This document shows positions 21,330 through 36,200 of a stretch of DNA of 64,000 nucleotides, piece after piece; the stretch's first letter is position 1, and every line of letters begins with the position of its first letter. The notes beneath the pieces are model-generated. The model was not told where the DNA came from and ran no database searches. It was given only the letters and a program-made list of their open reading frames with translations. Made by a program: the position numbers and the translations under genes. The DNA lies in NCBI GenBank assembly GCA_029531795.1, contig JAPEIS010000001.1, positions 1,364,001 through 1,428,000 on the forward strand. The letters run 5' to 3'. The stretch is from Sclerotinia nivalis (taxonomy: Eukaryota > Ascomycota > Leotiomycetes > Helotiales > Sclerotiniaceae).

Positions 21330-24062
21330 AAAGCGGGGGGAAAATGTTGTCGAGAAAGTGTAGAGAGGGAAAGCTATTGGAGGTGGTTGGAATGTCGCGA
21401 TGATATATATTTGTATCATGATATGAGGTTCGAATGCATTGGACAGTTAATCTGTACTCAAGCAACGTCGACGTCCAGTGTCGATAACGATCGATGGGTC
21501 TGGATGCGATAAGAACTGATTGATGATTGTGGATTATGGCAATTCCAATACAATTAGCTATAATCTATTAGTTATTCGCCGCGCATTTCAAGGTTTAAGA
21601 CAAGTTAATTGTCAACATCTTGCTAGCAAATATTAGCTTGTACTGCTTACTATTGATGGTATATGTATATATTTATCGAAAGTTCACTGGAATGCACCAA
21701 TGTCATCGGCGTGAGCTCCTGATTCGACAAGAGACCTCTCCGTCAGCGAACCATATGCCTATGTACCTAGTAGGTTATTCATCCACTTCTTCTTTCGCTC
21801 CTCTCTGCTCATCATTTTCTCATCAGTCGTCCGGATTTCCTACTTGTCAATCATCCAAATTCATCCAAATGTCCCTTATCAATGCTCATAAATCAATCAC
21901 CTGATAAACCCACTTGTTCTTCTCGCGGAATGTAATAAATTGAGTGCATGCATTGACTTAACTCTTGTGTGAATATTGGGCCAACAACGGACGCTAACGT
22001 TTTCTTGCATGCCGGGAGGTTTTCTTGTACTCAGTGCATCATGTGATTGCAAAAAGAGCAACTCTACAATAGTTATGTTCTTTCCATAGTCTAAATTCAG
22101 CATCACTTCAATGCGTCTAGTGATGGCAGTCATGTTTGTAGAGCAGCGGGTCAAACTTAAATTCATGTATATAACTCGGTGTTCCATTTCCTATTTGAAG
22201 AGAGCAATCTGTTTTGGCATGACTCATATTTCTCGCGCTTCCTGCTTATCTTTGGATTTGAAATTTCTCATCATCACCTTTTTCAACAAGCACTACTGTT
22301 ACCATTGTGTATGAACACGCTCCATTGGGAAGTTGCTCTTCATTAGCATGCAAAACAGAAACAGGGGGAATAGTTTTCCTTGAGAATTGAGATTGCGTTG
22401 CATATCTTCACGATAGGCAATGAAACGGGATTATGTTGGAGGGCTCTGGATATGGAAATGTTAAATCATGGATCTAGGGGTGCTTGGAAGTTGCAATTGG
22501 TGAGGTACTGTATATCTAGTGGTAATAGTTGCATTGTCTATATGACCCAGAGTACGATCTTTCAAGCTGGCAAGTGCGGGCAGCTAGTTCTCCATCTGTC
22601 GATACTATATGTAAGTAATTAAGGCAGGCACGATAGACAAAGATTTGGGTATAAGACCGCGTTCGCTCTCCTTCAGACCTCTTCTTTTCTCCTTGTCGTA
22701 ACAAATGTTTTACATACATAGACCTTTTTAAAATGTTGGGGTTGGCCTTTTTTAAGATTGCCCGCTCCTATCAGAAGTCTATGTCGTCTGCCTCGGGCCG
22801 AGACCGTCTCAAGACACATCTGGCTGTTGCCACTGTTGGTGGTCATCTCTTTGCCTAGATCTGGCGAGAGATGCCAGATGTGTTCCAGAAGCGGCCGCGA
22901 GGTGGAATAGACACCTGATAGCCCGGAATGCGGGTCGACAAGTTCTTAAGGCGTCGAGCAGCACGGTGCTCCGCCTTCCAAGGGCACAGCAAAATTATAA
23001 GCGTCGGGTTCGTTTCGAAGACATAAATCGGACGACATTGTCATCGATGCACGATATCACCGACACACGGCATCACTACTATTGGCACTTCCTGTCGACA
23101 TCCTCCGACATCACTCACACGGTATTGTCATTTACACATGATATCCTCACGATTTGTACTTGCTGTCGACATCTTTCCGGTATCAATCTTTATGCTTGCC
23201 AGCAATTCCAGAGAACCCGTCCCGGAAAGCATGCCACCTCATCCATTGAGCATTACAACAAGCTCGAATGAAGGTTTCACCCCAAACAAGTTCGACGGCC
23301 ATTGTCTTCCTTGTGCAACGAGATTTGAACGGTCTTTTGTACCACATGCCTCTTTGCCTGAGTATAACTCTCGACGAGAAGACATATCCTGACTTAATCG
23401 TAAACTATCCTTGCCAAAAAACACTGAACATTTGCCTCACAAGCCAGTCGCCTCCTGCGATGAGCATTAGAGCAGGCTCGAACGAGAATTTCACTCTGAC
23501 CAACCCCGGCACCTATCATGTTCCTTGTCCAACCGGATTTGAATATCTTCTGTTTCGGAAGCCTCTCTGCCTCAATATACCAATCGAGACGACAACGCCC
23601 ATTTCCACCTAGGCCCGAAGAGTACCTTGAAGACAACACATGTGTAGATGGAGCTGCGTACTTCTGAAAAACCAGCGTAGGAGGGGCAGGCGGAATAGTG
23701 TATGGTACTTGCAAACCATCATCTGAGTGTTCTCTGTCGTAAGTGTTCCAATTAACCCATGCAATCGTTGTCGACATCCGTAGGGATCATTGCTGATTCA
23801 GAGTTCACAGCTTCGAATTCGTATTTTGGGTTAGGAGCCGTTCGGGTCTTGCATCAAAAATGCGTTCTAATGCCATGCTTGACAAGAGCACTGCTACAAC
23901 CACAAATCGACGGACAATTTAAACAAGACGCAGAAACGGTGTCGTGGGCTCCGAAGATAATGGAAGGAGCTGTGTATAATTGCGCGGTGGGGAATGGGGA
24001 TGAAATAAGCGGCGTAATAGGGTTTATACGTATGACAACGGGATAGAATATATACCTGATGT
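21330..24062. other. Gene-poor stretch with internal coding-like duplications
   Basis: Between 21,330 and 22,740 only scattered short ORFs are present. From 22,780 GC rises. Two diverged direct duplications can be seen: 23,034-23,116 against 23,121-23,200 (period about 87, sharing ATTGTCAT and CTGTCGACATC), and 23,244-23,381 against 23,457-23,593 (period 213). In the latter both copies translate in the same register to S-N-E-x-F-T ... P-C-x-T-x-F-E ... P-x-x-x-L-P/N. This suggests an old gene with internal repeats, now frame-disrupted. Strand and limits are uncertain, and a minus-strand ORF at 23,777-23,394 overlaps it. Confidence 0.4.
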
Positions 24063-24074
24063 TGGGGTAAGAAT

Positions 24075-24474
24075 TTAGAGGGCAGGAAAATAGGAGAAGA
24101 TAGGGAAGGGGATTTCGGAGAGATCTATTTCATCTAGTTTATTCTTGCTTGAACGTAGCATGAATACAGGAAAATCTTGAAGAGGTTCAAAACATTGAAT
24201 GACTTTGACAGAGGTCTGCATATTCGGTTCGACTAGAAAGCAGGCTGGAACATTGAAGAAATAGAATGTTTGGTTCCGTTTGAATTCTTGAAAAAGGGCA
24301 ATTTCTAGACTACGATGATGTATGAGTATAGGTTCATAAATATACTCATTATTACTAGCAATGTTCACTTCTGTTTGTAGTTTGCTTTTACCGAGACCCC
24401 TAAACGCCTTGCTGAATAGCTAATAGCTACTTACATTTGAATCACCTCAGCCAATTCACCCAAGTGCCTGTAGC
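24075..24474 (-). pseudogene. Possible gene remnant or uncharacterised two-exon gene
   Basis: The minus strand has MNGYRHLGELAEVIQ from an ATG near 24,473, ending at a good donor (GTAAGT at about 24,435). An open stretch from 24,417 to 24,075 then contains FSKAFRGLGKSKLQTEV, NQTFYFFNVPACFLV and FPVFMLRSSKNKLDEIDL. The first part resembles the start of fungal DUF6594-type proteins (G-Y-x-x-L-G-x-L), but this is from memory and weak. The implied intron would be only about 17-25 nt, which is too short, so I read this as a remnant or a chance assembly. Confidence 0.22.
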
Positions 24475-24581
24475 CATTCATCCCACTCCGTTGTCCATTT
24501 CTTAGTCGTTCCTTAATCATTCATTAATCCATTTCCCAGATTGACTCCGTTCCTGCATTAGCATAACCCAGCAATCAATGC

Positions 24582-25540
24582 TCAATACGTAATTATGTGA
24601 CTAAAGTGCCCCGGAACCTTATTCCGACACTTCTCACAGTCCGCCCTATACCCCATACTAAAGCTCTTTTTCATCCCCACTCCATTTAAATTCCCCATGA
24701 GATCTCCAGTGGATCCATTCCAGTTCCGCAAGCTATGTTTAGAACGAGTGTGACCTTTCTTGTGCGGAGTCGTAATTTCTTTCTCGAATTCAGGAGAGGA
24801 GAAGGAGGGCTCGACTTCCATTTGCATATCATTGATTCCGTCGACGATGACACTAGGGCTCATTTCACCTTCGCTGATGGGACTGGGTAGGCGTCGGCCG
24901 CGGCGGAAGCGGTCGATGAATGCTTCGTCGGTAAGATTGGGTTCGGAGAGAGTGGAGTGAAGGGGTTTATCAGGTCGGTGATACACGGAGAAGGAACTAT
25001 GGATCGGAGTGGGAATTCGGTTGACTAGAGTGATAGAATGATCTGGCTGGAATGGTCCAGGATTTAGATGCATGCCACTATCAACCATATCGAAATCATC
25101 TGAATAACTTGGCCCTTCCGACGTCTGACTTGAAAAGGACGTTTGGTTTTCATTGTGCATTTCCTCTTCATCATGGGCTTCTGTGATCTTTCTTAATGAA
25201 GATGATGACGACCATGAATAGAAAGAATTGGTCGGCTCCGTAATGGTGGGAGTTCCATCCGAGTCCGAGTCCACTGGAGTGGTAACGGGCGGTGCTTGAG
25301 TGGAGTGGTTTAATGTAAAAGTGGGTGCAATCTGACGTTTGGCATGTGGTGAGGTTCGATGGGGTAAATTTGCTATGTGTCGTTTCTAATCAAGTCATAG
25401 ATTAACGTTGAGTCCTGTTGATGAGTTGAAGTTGAAGTGACTGCAGTGCTTACAGTTCTGTGAGCACTAAAGCCTGATGTACCAAGTTCATCCTCATCTT
25501 CTCTTTCGCGCTTTCTACTTGGCCACTGTTGCGCGAACAT
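24582..25540 (-). CDS. Conserved fungal protein with C-terminal CX2CX6HX2H motif
   Basis: Two exons, 25,540-25,454 and 25,385-24,582, joined by a 68-nt intron (GTAAGC to ATTAG), give 296 residues. The N-terminus is MFAQQWPSRKREREDEDE, with a basic patch that could be a nuclear localisation signal. The middle is Ser/Pro/acidic and probably disordered (SFYSWSSSSSLRKI, SEGEMSPSVIVDG). The last 20 residues hold CEKCRNKVPGHFSH, a compact Cys2-His2 arrangement able to bind one zinc ion. I recognise this tail as recurring in ascomycete proteins of unknown role; no function is assigned. A longer intron model (acceptor ACATAG) breaks the frame, which fixes the acceptor. Confidence 0.75.
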
Positions 25541-28527
<2,987 letters not shown>

Positions 28528-29069
28528 ATTCATGAAGTTTATGTTGGGATGAATCGGTTACATTTTTTGGGAAAATATGAGTATGGCGTATAATGGAGTT
28601 TTGACTGCCCCCGTCACTATTTGTGAAATGGTTCTCTTCTGGACATGTTGTGGACCTTGAGAGCTTTGATATCATGAAAAAATCCATCGCGTTTGACAAA
28701 AGTTTCCCTTTACACCATGTGTTTCTGATTTCTGGTGGTTTTTGGTGGTTTATCAATTTCGGTTATTTCTCGAATGTTATCTGGATATTCAAGTATTCAT
28801 ACATCACAGAAAGAAAAGAAGAGTGGGTTTGATTTTAGATAGGGGTATGATGGTTGCATCAGACGACTGCAAATGAATTAAAATCTCCTTGAAAGCAATA
28901 ACTATTAACGCCTTGCTCATCCAATCCGTCCATGCAATGCCTGTTTTATTGATGATTTCATGCACGCATGAGTTCTTGCCAAATCAGAGGCGAAAAGAGA
29001 ATGTAGTAGACGACCAAAGTCTACTAACGCTTCCCGGAAATCTCAGATCACTGGAACCTCATCCGCATT
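28528..29069. other. Intergenic region between convergent genes
   Basis: This is the shared 3' region of the DAHP synthase gene (plus) and the aldo-keto reductase gene (minus). Short ORFs are present on both strands; none is convincing. Confidence 0.6.
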
Positions 29070-30280
29070 CTACTCAGCAACAGCACTCACTTCTGCCTTC
29101 GGCAACGGAGCAACCTCATCTACAACCTCCTTAACAACCCTCTTGTTCACATATCCCTCATCGGGACTCGCCCATGCATAATCGCGATACTCTCCCAGGA
29201 TTTCCCTAATCCCCTTTGATAACTCTTCAGTCTCTGCTCTCCTGTCCAAACTCCACTGTCTTTTGGCTTCCGTGACTTGTCGTCCGGGTATATCAATTCC
29301 ATCTAGTACGCTATTCCACACCCGAAGCGTTTCCTCAAACTCTCCAATATTACTCACACCCATTACAGATACACCAATGGGTTCGGAACCGACTTTGCCG
29401 TCGAGAGCCCAGCGTTCAAGAGCCCATCGTATAGCCACCACCTCCAATCTCTCCCCTCGTTCCTCTACCCATCGCGCAGCCTTCTGAACACAAGAACGCA
29501 GTTCCTTGGGCGCTGGATGCCAATCTTCCTTCCCATTATCCGGAACGCCTGAGCTGCGCAGGAGTCCCATTCCTAACACCGAAGCATTGGGCACACAATC
29601 CACACCTGCTTTGCGTAGACGGGCGAGCCCGGTGGTATACAGAGAGTGATTCTGAATCGTGAAGTTTGCATAACTCATCACGCAATCTAAAGGTTTACCC
29701 GTCTCGCGCAGAATCGTTTCGGCGAGGGAGCAGAGGATCGGGACAGGATACCCCGAGATACCGATATAGTGGATTGTCCCCTGGGCTTGGAGCTCGCGCA
29801 GACAGTTTATGGCTTCAAGGACTTCGGGGGGAGAAACAAATTCGACGTCGTGGAGGTAGACAACGTCGAGGTAGGAAGTGTGGAGGCGGGTGAGGGAGCG
29901 CGAAATGGAATATTTGATCCAAGAGGGGGAGTAGTCGAATTCGGAACCACCGATACGTCCGCATTTCGTTATGAGGTAGTAGCTGGAGCGGGGGTGATTG
30001 GCGAGGATTTGCGGCTGTTGAAGGGCGCGGCCTGGGAATGGATTAGATCATGGTATTTAACATAGGAGGGGTTGGGGAAAGGGGAATGCACACCGAGGAT
30101 TTCCTCAGAGGGGCCATAGTACGGAGAAGTATCAAAGGCATTTACACCCGATTCTAAAGCCCTTTGCACAATCGCATTTGTAGGAAGTGAAAAGGGATCA
30201 GCATTGTATTGATTATTGAAAGTAGCGGTGCCGCAGATGAGAGGTGGAAGGACTGTTGAAAGTGGTGGTCTAGTTGTCAT
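29070..30280 (-). CDS. Aldo-keto reductase, D-arabinose 1-dehydrogenase (ARA2) type
   Basis: Two exons, 30,280-30,094 and 30,031-29,070, with a 62-nt intron (GTGTGC...CCCAG) give 382 residues. The AKR fold signature is clear: an N-terminal ICGTATFNNQYN strand, the catalytic tetrad Asp50 and Tyr55 in FDTSPYYGPSEE, Lys85 in LITKCGRIGG, and His123 in VVYLHDVEF, then YIGISGYPVP and MSYANFTIQN. The GTATFN opening and the NAD-type pattern fit the ARA2/L-galactose dehydrogenase subgroup, which oxidises D-arabinose in the route to D-erythroascorbate in fungi. Substrate is inferred from subgroup only. An upstream in-frame ATG at 30,367 exists, but MTTRPP fits family starts better. Confidence 0.9.
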
Positions 30281-31430
30281 TTTTTTGATTTGGGAAGGCC
30301 GAAAGTAGCCGTGTAAGGTTGTCGACAGGTATTGATGAGGACGCTCGAGTGATTTGAAAGTGTACACAAAAAGAATGTCTGTAGATTTGAGGGATGAATG
30401 TGTAAAAGGAAGAGAAAGATGTTGGGAGAAGAACTATAACATAATGAAAGGAAGAATTAGTTGACTTTGTGAGAATCGTCAGTGTAATGCCATGGTTGAG
30501 GCTTGGAGGGAGATGGGCTTATAGTGGGGTCCGATGGCTTTTATCCCTCCTTCTGAATTTGCACTATCAATCAATGCACCTTGGCGGATTTTGGTTGGAA
30601 GAATTCAAAGAATGACACGAATTGACAAATCAAAAGTATTCATGTATTCAGCCTATTTGCATTCATGATTTAAAATATCGGAACCAATTCGACCTTTTTA
30701 AACTTTCTAATAAATAAAATCTTATTTAGCAGAAAGTGTCAATGCAAAATTGTACCTGTGACCCCTCATTAGATAAGTAGATTATGCGAGGGCGATTTTT
30801 CTCTGGGGATTTTTTTTTTTTTCAAATGCCACTAACGATCAGGATCAATAAGATTAGCCAAAGTCGGCAGTTTGTTCAGGATTACACAGCAGTATCATCT
30901 CATCTCATCTATTCTTATTTGATTTCATATTTCTTGCCAGTACTTGCACAGTTGTATAAGAGAATTTGAAGACGGCGAGACGAGACGAGACGATACGATA
31001 CGATACTACCAGAAAAAAAGAAAGTTGTTGCGACCACGTTTTAACGATCCAATTGAGTCGAAGACCCTGTTGATCTTTTTATCCAGAACTACGGAGTAAT
31101 GATGTACGATACTTACCGATTATTGGCCGACTCAATGGCAGGCGGCGCGATAATTAGACGATAGACGATTAGATCTTTGAACAGGTGGGATGAGCCTAGT
31201 TGATCCTCGGACGGTTTAGTAAGTTGTCTAGAAACATGGGGAAATTCAACCTCGTGTGTCCTCCCGGACCAACACCAGCCTTGGTTTCTGTTCTCCGACT
31301 ACTTCAGAATCTCTGACGGTGACGGTGACGGCGAAGTAGGGTCATTAGAGTCATTGTATTTCTAAATCCGTGTTGTACTGTATTTCACATCCGGATCGAT
31401 CTTGTTGTGTGACTCAGTCTGTTGAATTGC
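30281..31430. other. Intergenic region
   Basis: No gene is visible. A poly-T run lies at 30,811-30,821. Short simple repeats of the GAGAC/GATAC type lie at 30,970-31,005 and a GACGGT array at 31,315-31,335. A second TGACTCA is at 31,410-31,416, next to a small ORF. Confidence 0.55.
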
Positions 31431-31667
31431 ATGGCTAAACTTCCATCTCAATCAAACGGGCTTCAGATGAGGATGCACTCTCAAAGACTTGATCGGTATC
31501 CGTCTGAATTGCAGCTCATCGATAGTATTTATACCGAATTTAAGGATCCCAGATCTCCCCGACCTATGACTAGGTATGCCAAGGATGGAGCAACATATGC
31601 AGACGATGATCAGAACTTTTGGAGATATTGCGAAAGAGTTAGGATATATTTAGATCGAGAAAGATGA
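31431..31667 (+). CDS. Hypothetical small protein
   Basis: A 78-codon ORF starts MAKLPSQSNGLQMRM and continues LDRYPSELQLIDSIYTEF, then ATYADDDQNFWRYCERVRIYL. Composition is balanced (charged, aromatic and hydrophobic residues mixed), unlike the random ORFs nearby, and the sequence looks amphipathic. It is an orphan in a 3.3-kb gene-free stretch, with no recognisable domain. It could be a real micro-protein, an exon of a gene I cannot complete, or chance. Confidence 0.35.
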   Translation: MAKLPSQSNGLQMRMHSQRLDRYPSELQLIDSIYTEFKDPRSPRPMTRYAKDGATYADDDQNFWRYCERVRIYLDRER

Positions 31668-33560
31668 AGGTAGATGATATTGAAAATCCATTGGTATGCG
31701 GTATAATCACCGTTCCAAACACTAGTGCTGATGATAGTAAGAAAAAGATAACTTGATATTTGACTCTTATATCACCAATAAGTACCTCCTGTTATTGTAT
31801 CCAGTGAACGTCAATTTCGAGCAAAGTAAGATTACAAGGCATTCATTCCCCAATTTTTGAGATAAAGAGCAACAAGGAAAATACCTATATATAGGTGGTA
31901 AATTATGGTCACGCGTTAATGTTCAGGTACGAATGCAGAAATGCCACTAACGGCCTGACACTTTCGTTTAAGGCCCGGCAAGGTACGATCCGAATAGCCA
32001 GATTCTAGATTGAGATCAATGAATTCCCGAATAATTTGGGGGATTTTACTCGAGTAGTACCTACACAGCTATTGTACTTACTACTTAGGTAGGTAGGAAG
32101 GTAGGTAGGTAGGTAGGTAGGCAGGTAGGTAGGTAGGCAGGTAGGTAGGTAGGTAGTAGATTCCAGGACTCGTATAAGAAATGACCAAAGGAAGAAGTAA
32201 AAGGAAAAAAATAAAAGGAAAGAATAAGATCAATTCATTATGAAAACCCAAAAATCGGTAGTATGTATTGGGATACTTTTATCACGGACCAGTAAATATG
32301 AGGGCTTGCTTGGGATCTTCATGTGGCTGAAAACGGCACAATTGACATGAACTGAGTAGAGAGCTGTATGGAAAGAGGTATTATGATATGCCATAATATA
32401 CCGTAATATACCATAATATACCATAATATACCATACTATACCATAATATACCATAGTATACCATGTTTTCTATTCAATGTACAGAGTAAGATATCGAATG
32501 CAAAACTATCCTCGAGGAAAGATTTCAATTGATAGAAGAATGATATTACTTTGATGGCTTTGTCAAACATGGGTGTGGCGAGGCGAGGAAAGATGCATTC
32601 GTACCTGCTTTACATACCTAATATACCTAATACCTGGAGGTACCTTAGCTACAAAAGCTTAATAACTCGGAAAACGCGGCCATCAATCCTTGTTATGGCC
32701 TGATGGCCTTACAATATGGAATCCGGGCTGTAATTACCTAGTAGCTATCGGTCGGTATCTAGATAATACATAGCTACTTTTAAGAAGTTAATACAAATTC
32801 TTCAATACTTCAATTCAATACTTCGATAATCCCACTTTAATTTCAACCTCAATCTCGATTCCAATTTCCAAGAGTAGAAACACTTTCCAGTCTTTCCAGT
32901 CTTTCCAGTCTTTCCAGTCTTTCCAGCCTTTCCAGCTTTCCAGCTTTCCAGCTTTTCTCCTATAATACACTATTAAGGCTTTGTCTATCCTGCCGTCATA
33001 ACACATACAGAGTACTCATGGAAATTTAACTTTTGTTCTCTTTACCCACTATTCATTCCATCATACAATTAAGGAGATCTACGCATTTTCCCTAGGGATA
33101 CCAAACAAATACAAATAAAACAACTACCTACTCTTCCTTCTTCCCTCCTCTTTTTCATTTATATTTTATCTATTCTCTCTACCAATAAATCCATCGTCCG
33201 GACGACAATAGGAATACCATACGATACCGTTCAAACGCAGATGACTTTTCCTTATCGTAAAGGTCGCAGCTGATTGTATCCTCTTCCCCTCTGTCAACAA
33301 CAAAAAAGGTACTCGCTCAACTCGTCTTTATCTGAACCAGCTCGTGTGATCCAGAGTGGAAACTTCACTGTGGCTCAGGCGAAATAAACCTTACAATCAC
33401 AGTTCCCCACGCTTGCCGAGAACCTGCATAAATTCGCAACATCTACTCACTCGCGAGAATTTGGCACAATCCCATTCGACTTTATCTTGGATATAGTTCT
33501 TACCGCCCCAACTCTCGATGAATAGTTGATTCCTAATTCTGCAGACATTGCGACTGCAAA
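31668..33560. other. Intergenic region with three different tandem repeat arrays
   Basis: A GGTA tetranucleotide array with GGCA interruptions occupies about 32,085-32,156. A 10-bp unit (CCATAATATA, with single-base variants) is repeated about eight times at 32,390-32,464. A 9-bp unit (CTTTCCAGT) is repeated five times, then an 8-bp version (CTTTCCAG) three times, at 32,884-32,955. The 33,060-33,560 part is pyrimidine-rich leader sequence of the next gene. Confidence 0.8.
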
Positions 33561-36200
33561 ATGGGTCATCAGCAAAGTTCTATGAACCCATCGCGGGGAG
33601 ACTCGCATGGGGATAGACATCGACATCATGACGCTGGGACGGGTGGTCCAACGTCTCCATCCGACCAAGATCCATATGCTTCTCGTAATGGCAGAGGCGG
33701 CAGGCGTAATCTAGTAGCAGCTATCGTGGGCGGTGGATCAAATAATGAGGCACCAGAGAGGAAGGAAACAGCGGCCGAGCGACAACTGAGAAGACTGGAA
33801 AGGGAGAGGATTGCGAGGATAGAGGAGCGAGAGAGAAGCATCAAGGAGGAGCATGTTGATGGTGGATATTTAGTTACAATGGGTGTCTACACTGGACCAG
33901 AAGATTTCAACAAGGCAATAGTGAGACAGTTGATGGTATGTTGGAGATGATAATATTTTGTAACCAATCATTATACTGACATGCACAAGATTGAGCGACG
34001 AGTTGCACCATTTTGGAGAGGTCTAGATGATTACCAGAATGATTGGACCGAACATCAGTTGGTTGCTGCTGGTAGAGGCCTTCCCATTCCCGCCGCAGAT
34101 GAAGTACCTGCCGAAGACGTCGCCGGGCCTCATTCTCCCGACTCAGCGAATGCATCAAGTTCGAATCTACAAAATTTGATGGTGCCATTAGCTTCACGAA
34201 CCCAATCTGCTTCCTACGACACTTCGCTTAGCCTCTCTCCGTCACACCCGGCATTCAGTACACCATCTTCAGTACTCCCTCTCAATGCCCCTACCACTTC
34301 CACCTCTCTGCTTCGACCTAGATCTAAAACGTTGGGCTTGAGATCTTCATCCAAAGAACCGTCAGTACCGGATCCCGTGCCGCGCGAGATTCAATTACCC
34401 AGAGATACCCAAGTAAATGGTCAGGCTATCGAGGCTTTCCTGTATAAGGATGCTGTAGAATGTTCGATATGCTTGATTTGGTATCCTCCGTATCTCAACA
34501 GGACTCGATGTTGCGATCAAAGTATTTGCTCGGAATGTTTTGTGCAGATTAAAAGACCGGAACCACACACGCCAGAACACCACGGTCCACCACAAATCGC
34601 ATCCGAGAATGCCGAGGATACAGAAATGCTAGTTTCAGAACCAGCCGCTTGTCCTTATTGTCAACGACCTGAGTTTGGCGTCACCTACGAGCCTCCGCCT
34701 TTTCGTCGTGGACTTGTCTATGCCAAACCCTCTCCGGAAGTAGCCAACTTCTCTTCAGCCATGTCATCGTCGTCGTCGATCAACTCACCGCCTATAACAA
34801 GTTCGGGACTCGCACCAAGAGGAGACAGACGCCGGGCTACGTCATTGTCAGCTAACGATTCTCATGTCATTACGACAGACCGTATCAGACCGGATTGGTC
34901 AGCAAAGCTTGAAGCTGCCAACCTGCGCAAGGCCAAAAAGAACGCTGCCGCTTCGGCATTACACGCAGCTGCCTTTGTGCTTCCCGGTAACTCGGAGAAC
35001 CGCACTTATACCTTCGGCCGAAGCCGCTTTGGTAGAAATAATCGGAGCGACAACAGCCCTGAAGCTAGCGGAACTGCCACACCTCCAAATCGCGATGCCA
35101 GTTCAAGGGCTGTTGCAGAGTCATCTGGTCATGCGCGCAGGGAAGGTCAAGATCCCAATGCTACTCGAAGAATGAGAAGGGATGACCTGGAAGAATTGAT
35201 GATGGCTGAGGCCATTAGACTTAGTATTGCGGCCGAAGAGGAGCGGAAGAAGAAAGCCGACAAAGAAGCCGCCAAGGAGGCCGCAAAGCAGGCGAAGAAG
35301 CAGGCCAAGGAAGATAAGAAGAAAGAGAAAAAAGAGAGGAAATCAATATATGGTGCTAACGGGAATTCGGCCAGCTCGAGTATGCTGAATCTAGGCAGCA
35401 GCCTAGCTGCCACTTTTACGGGGAGAAGAAGAGGTGATAGCACCGGAAGCCATTTGGCTATAGAGGTGACACCTGAAGAAGTTGAGGTGCCTGTACCAGG
35501 AAAAGGAAAAGGTGTAGATCGCCCTTCTTTGGGAAATCAAGGGAGTTCCACGGATAATGGGCTCCCTAGTGGTCAGCATTCGGATCCTTCTACGAGCTCT
35601 AGCCTGTTGGAAACCCATCAGTCGATTCCTTCTCCTGCAAGTCCCGACAAGCTTTCTCATCTAAGACAGATGAGCACTGCGTCTAGTGCCGCATCTTCGT
35701 TAGTTGAATCTGGAAATGGTACCAATGCTCAAGGCTCCTCTACAAGCATCGAAAATCCCGGCGCTAATGGGGCAAGCTATGAGGGGAACGAAGATGGTGA
35801 TTCAGGAACGGAGTCTATGTTCAATTTCCAAAGCCTCACAGCCCTGATTGAAAAGGAGGACGACAACGAGAAAACGCATAGTGTAGATCATGTCGAAAAT
35901 GCACATGAAGCTTCGGATTCTAGACACGGAAGCCGAGATGAAAACGCCTCCCAAGGCATGGATGTAAGCATGGAAACTATACGACCTGCAGATTCTCCCG
36001 CACGTGTCGACAATATAGAGCGCAACCACTCTAGTCCGACTGGGCTCCAGATGCTAGATACAGACATCGACACCAGTATCATTACACCCCAGCTCACGAT
36101 TACACCAGAGACCCCAGCTGTCATGGACTCAACGGAGGAAAATGGGAAACAGCTAGGATCAAGTTTTGAGAGCAGAGCCAATGCCGAGATAACTCAGTAG
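33561..36200 (+). CDS. SIP5-like RING-type zinc finger protein
   Basis: Exons 33,561-33,935 and 33,990-36,200, with a 54-nt intron (GTATGT...CACAAG), give 861 residues. The start MGHQQSS matches an N-myristoylation signal (Gly2, Ser6). A conserved N-terminal region (GGYLVTMGVYTGPEDFNKAIVRQL, then ERRVAPFWRGLDDY) precedes a Cys-rich RING-like domain at about residues 283-350 (ECSICLIWYPP, RCCDQSICSECF, CPYCQRPEFGV). A Lys/Ala/Glu-rich coiled segment lies near residues 535-575, then a long Ser-rich disordered tail. This architecture is that of Sip5, a yeast protein that binds the Snf1 kinase and its phosphatase partner. Role in glucose signalling is by analogy only. Confidence 0.88.

Noticed and set aside
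23394..23777. 127-codon minus-strand ORF starting MSTTIAWVNW
   Set aside because: It has a true ATG but no recognisable domain and lies over the duplicated plus-strand coding-like blocks. It is limited by a stop just upstream and has no splice context; kept only as part of the unresolved region.
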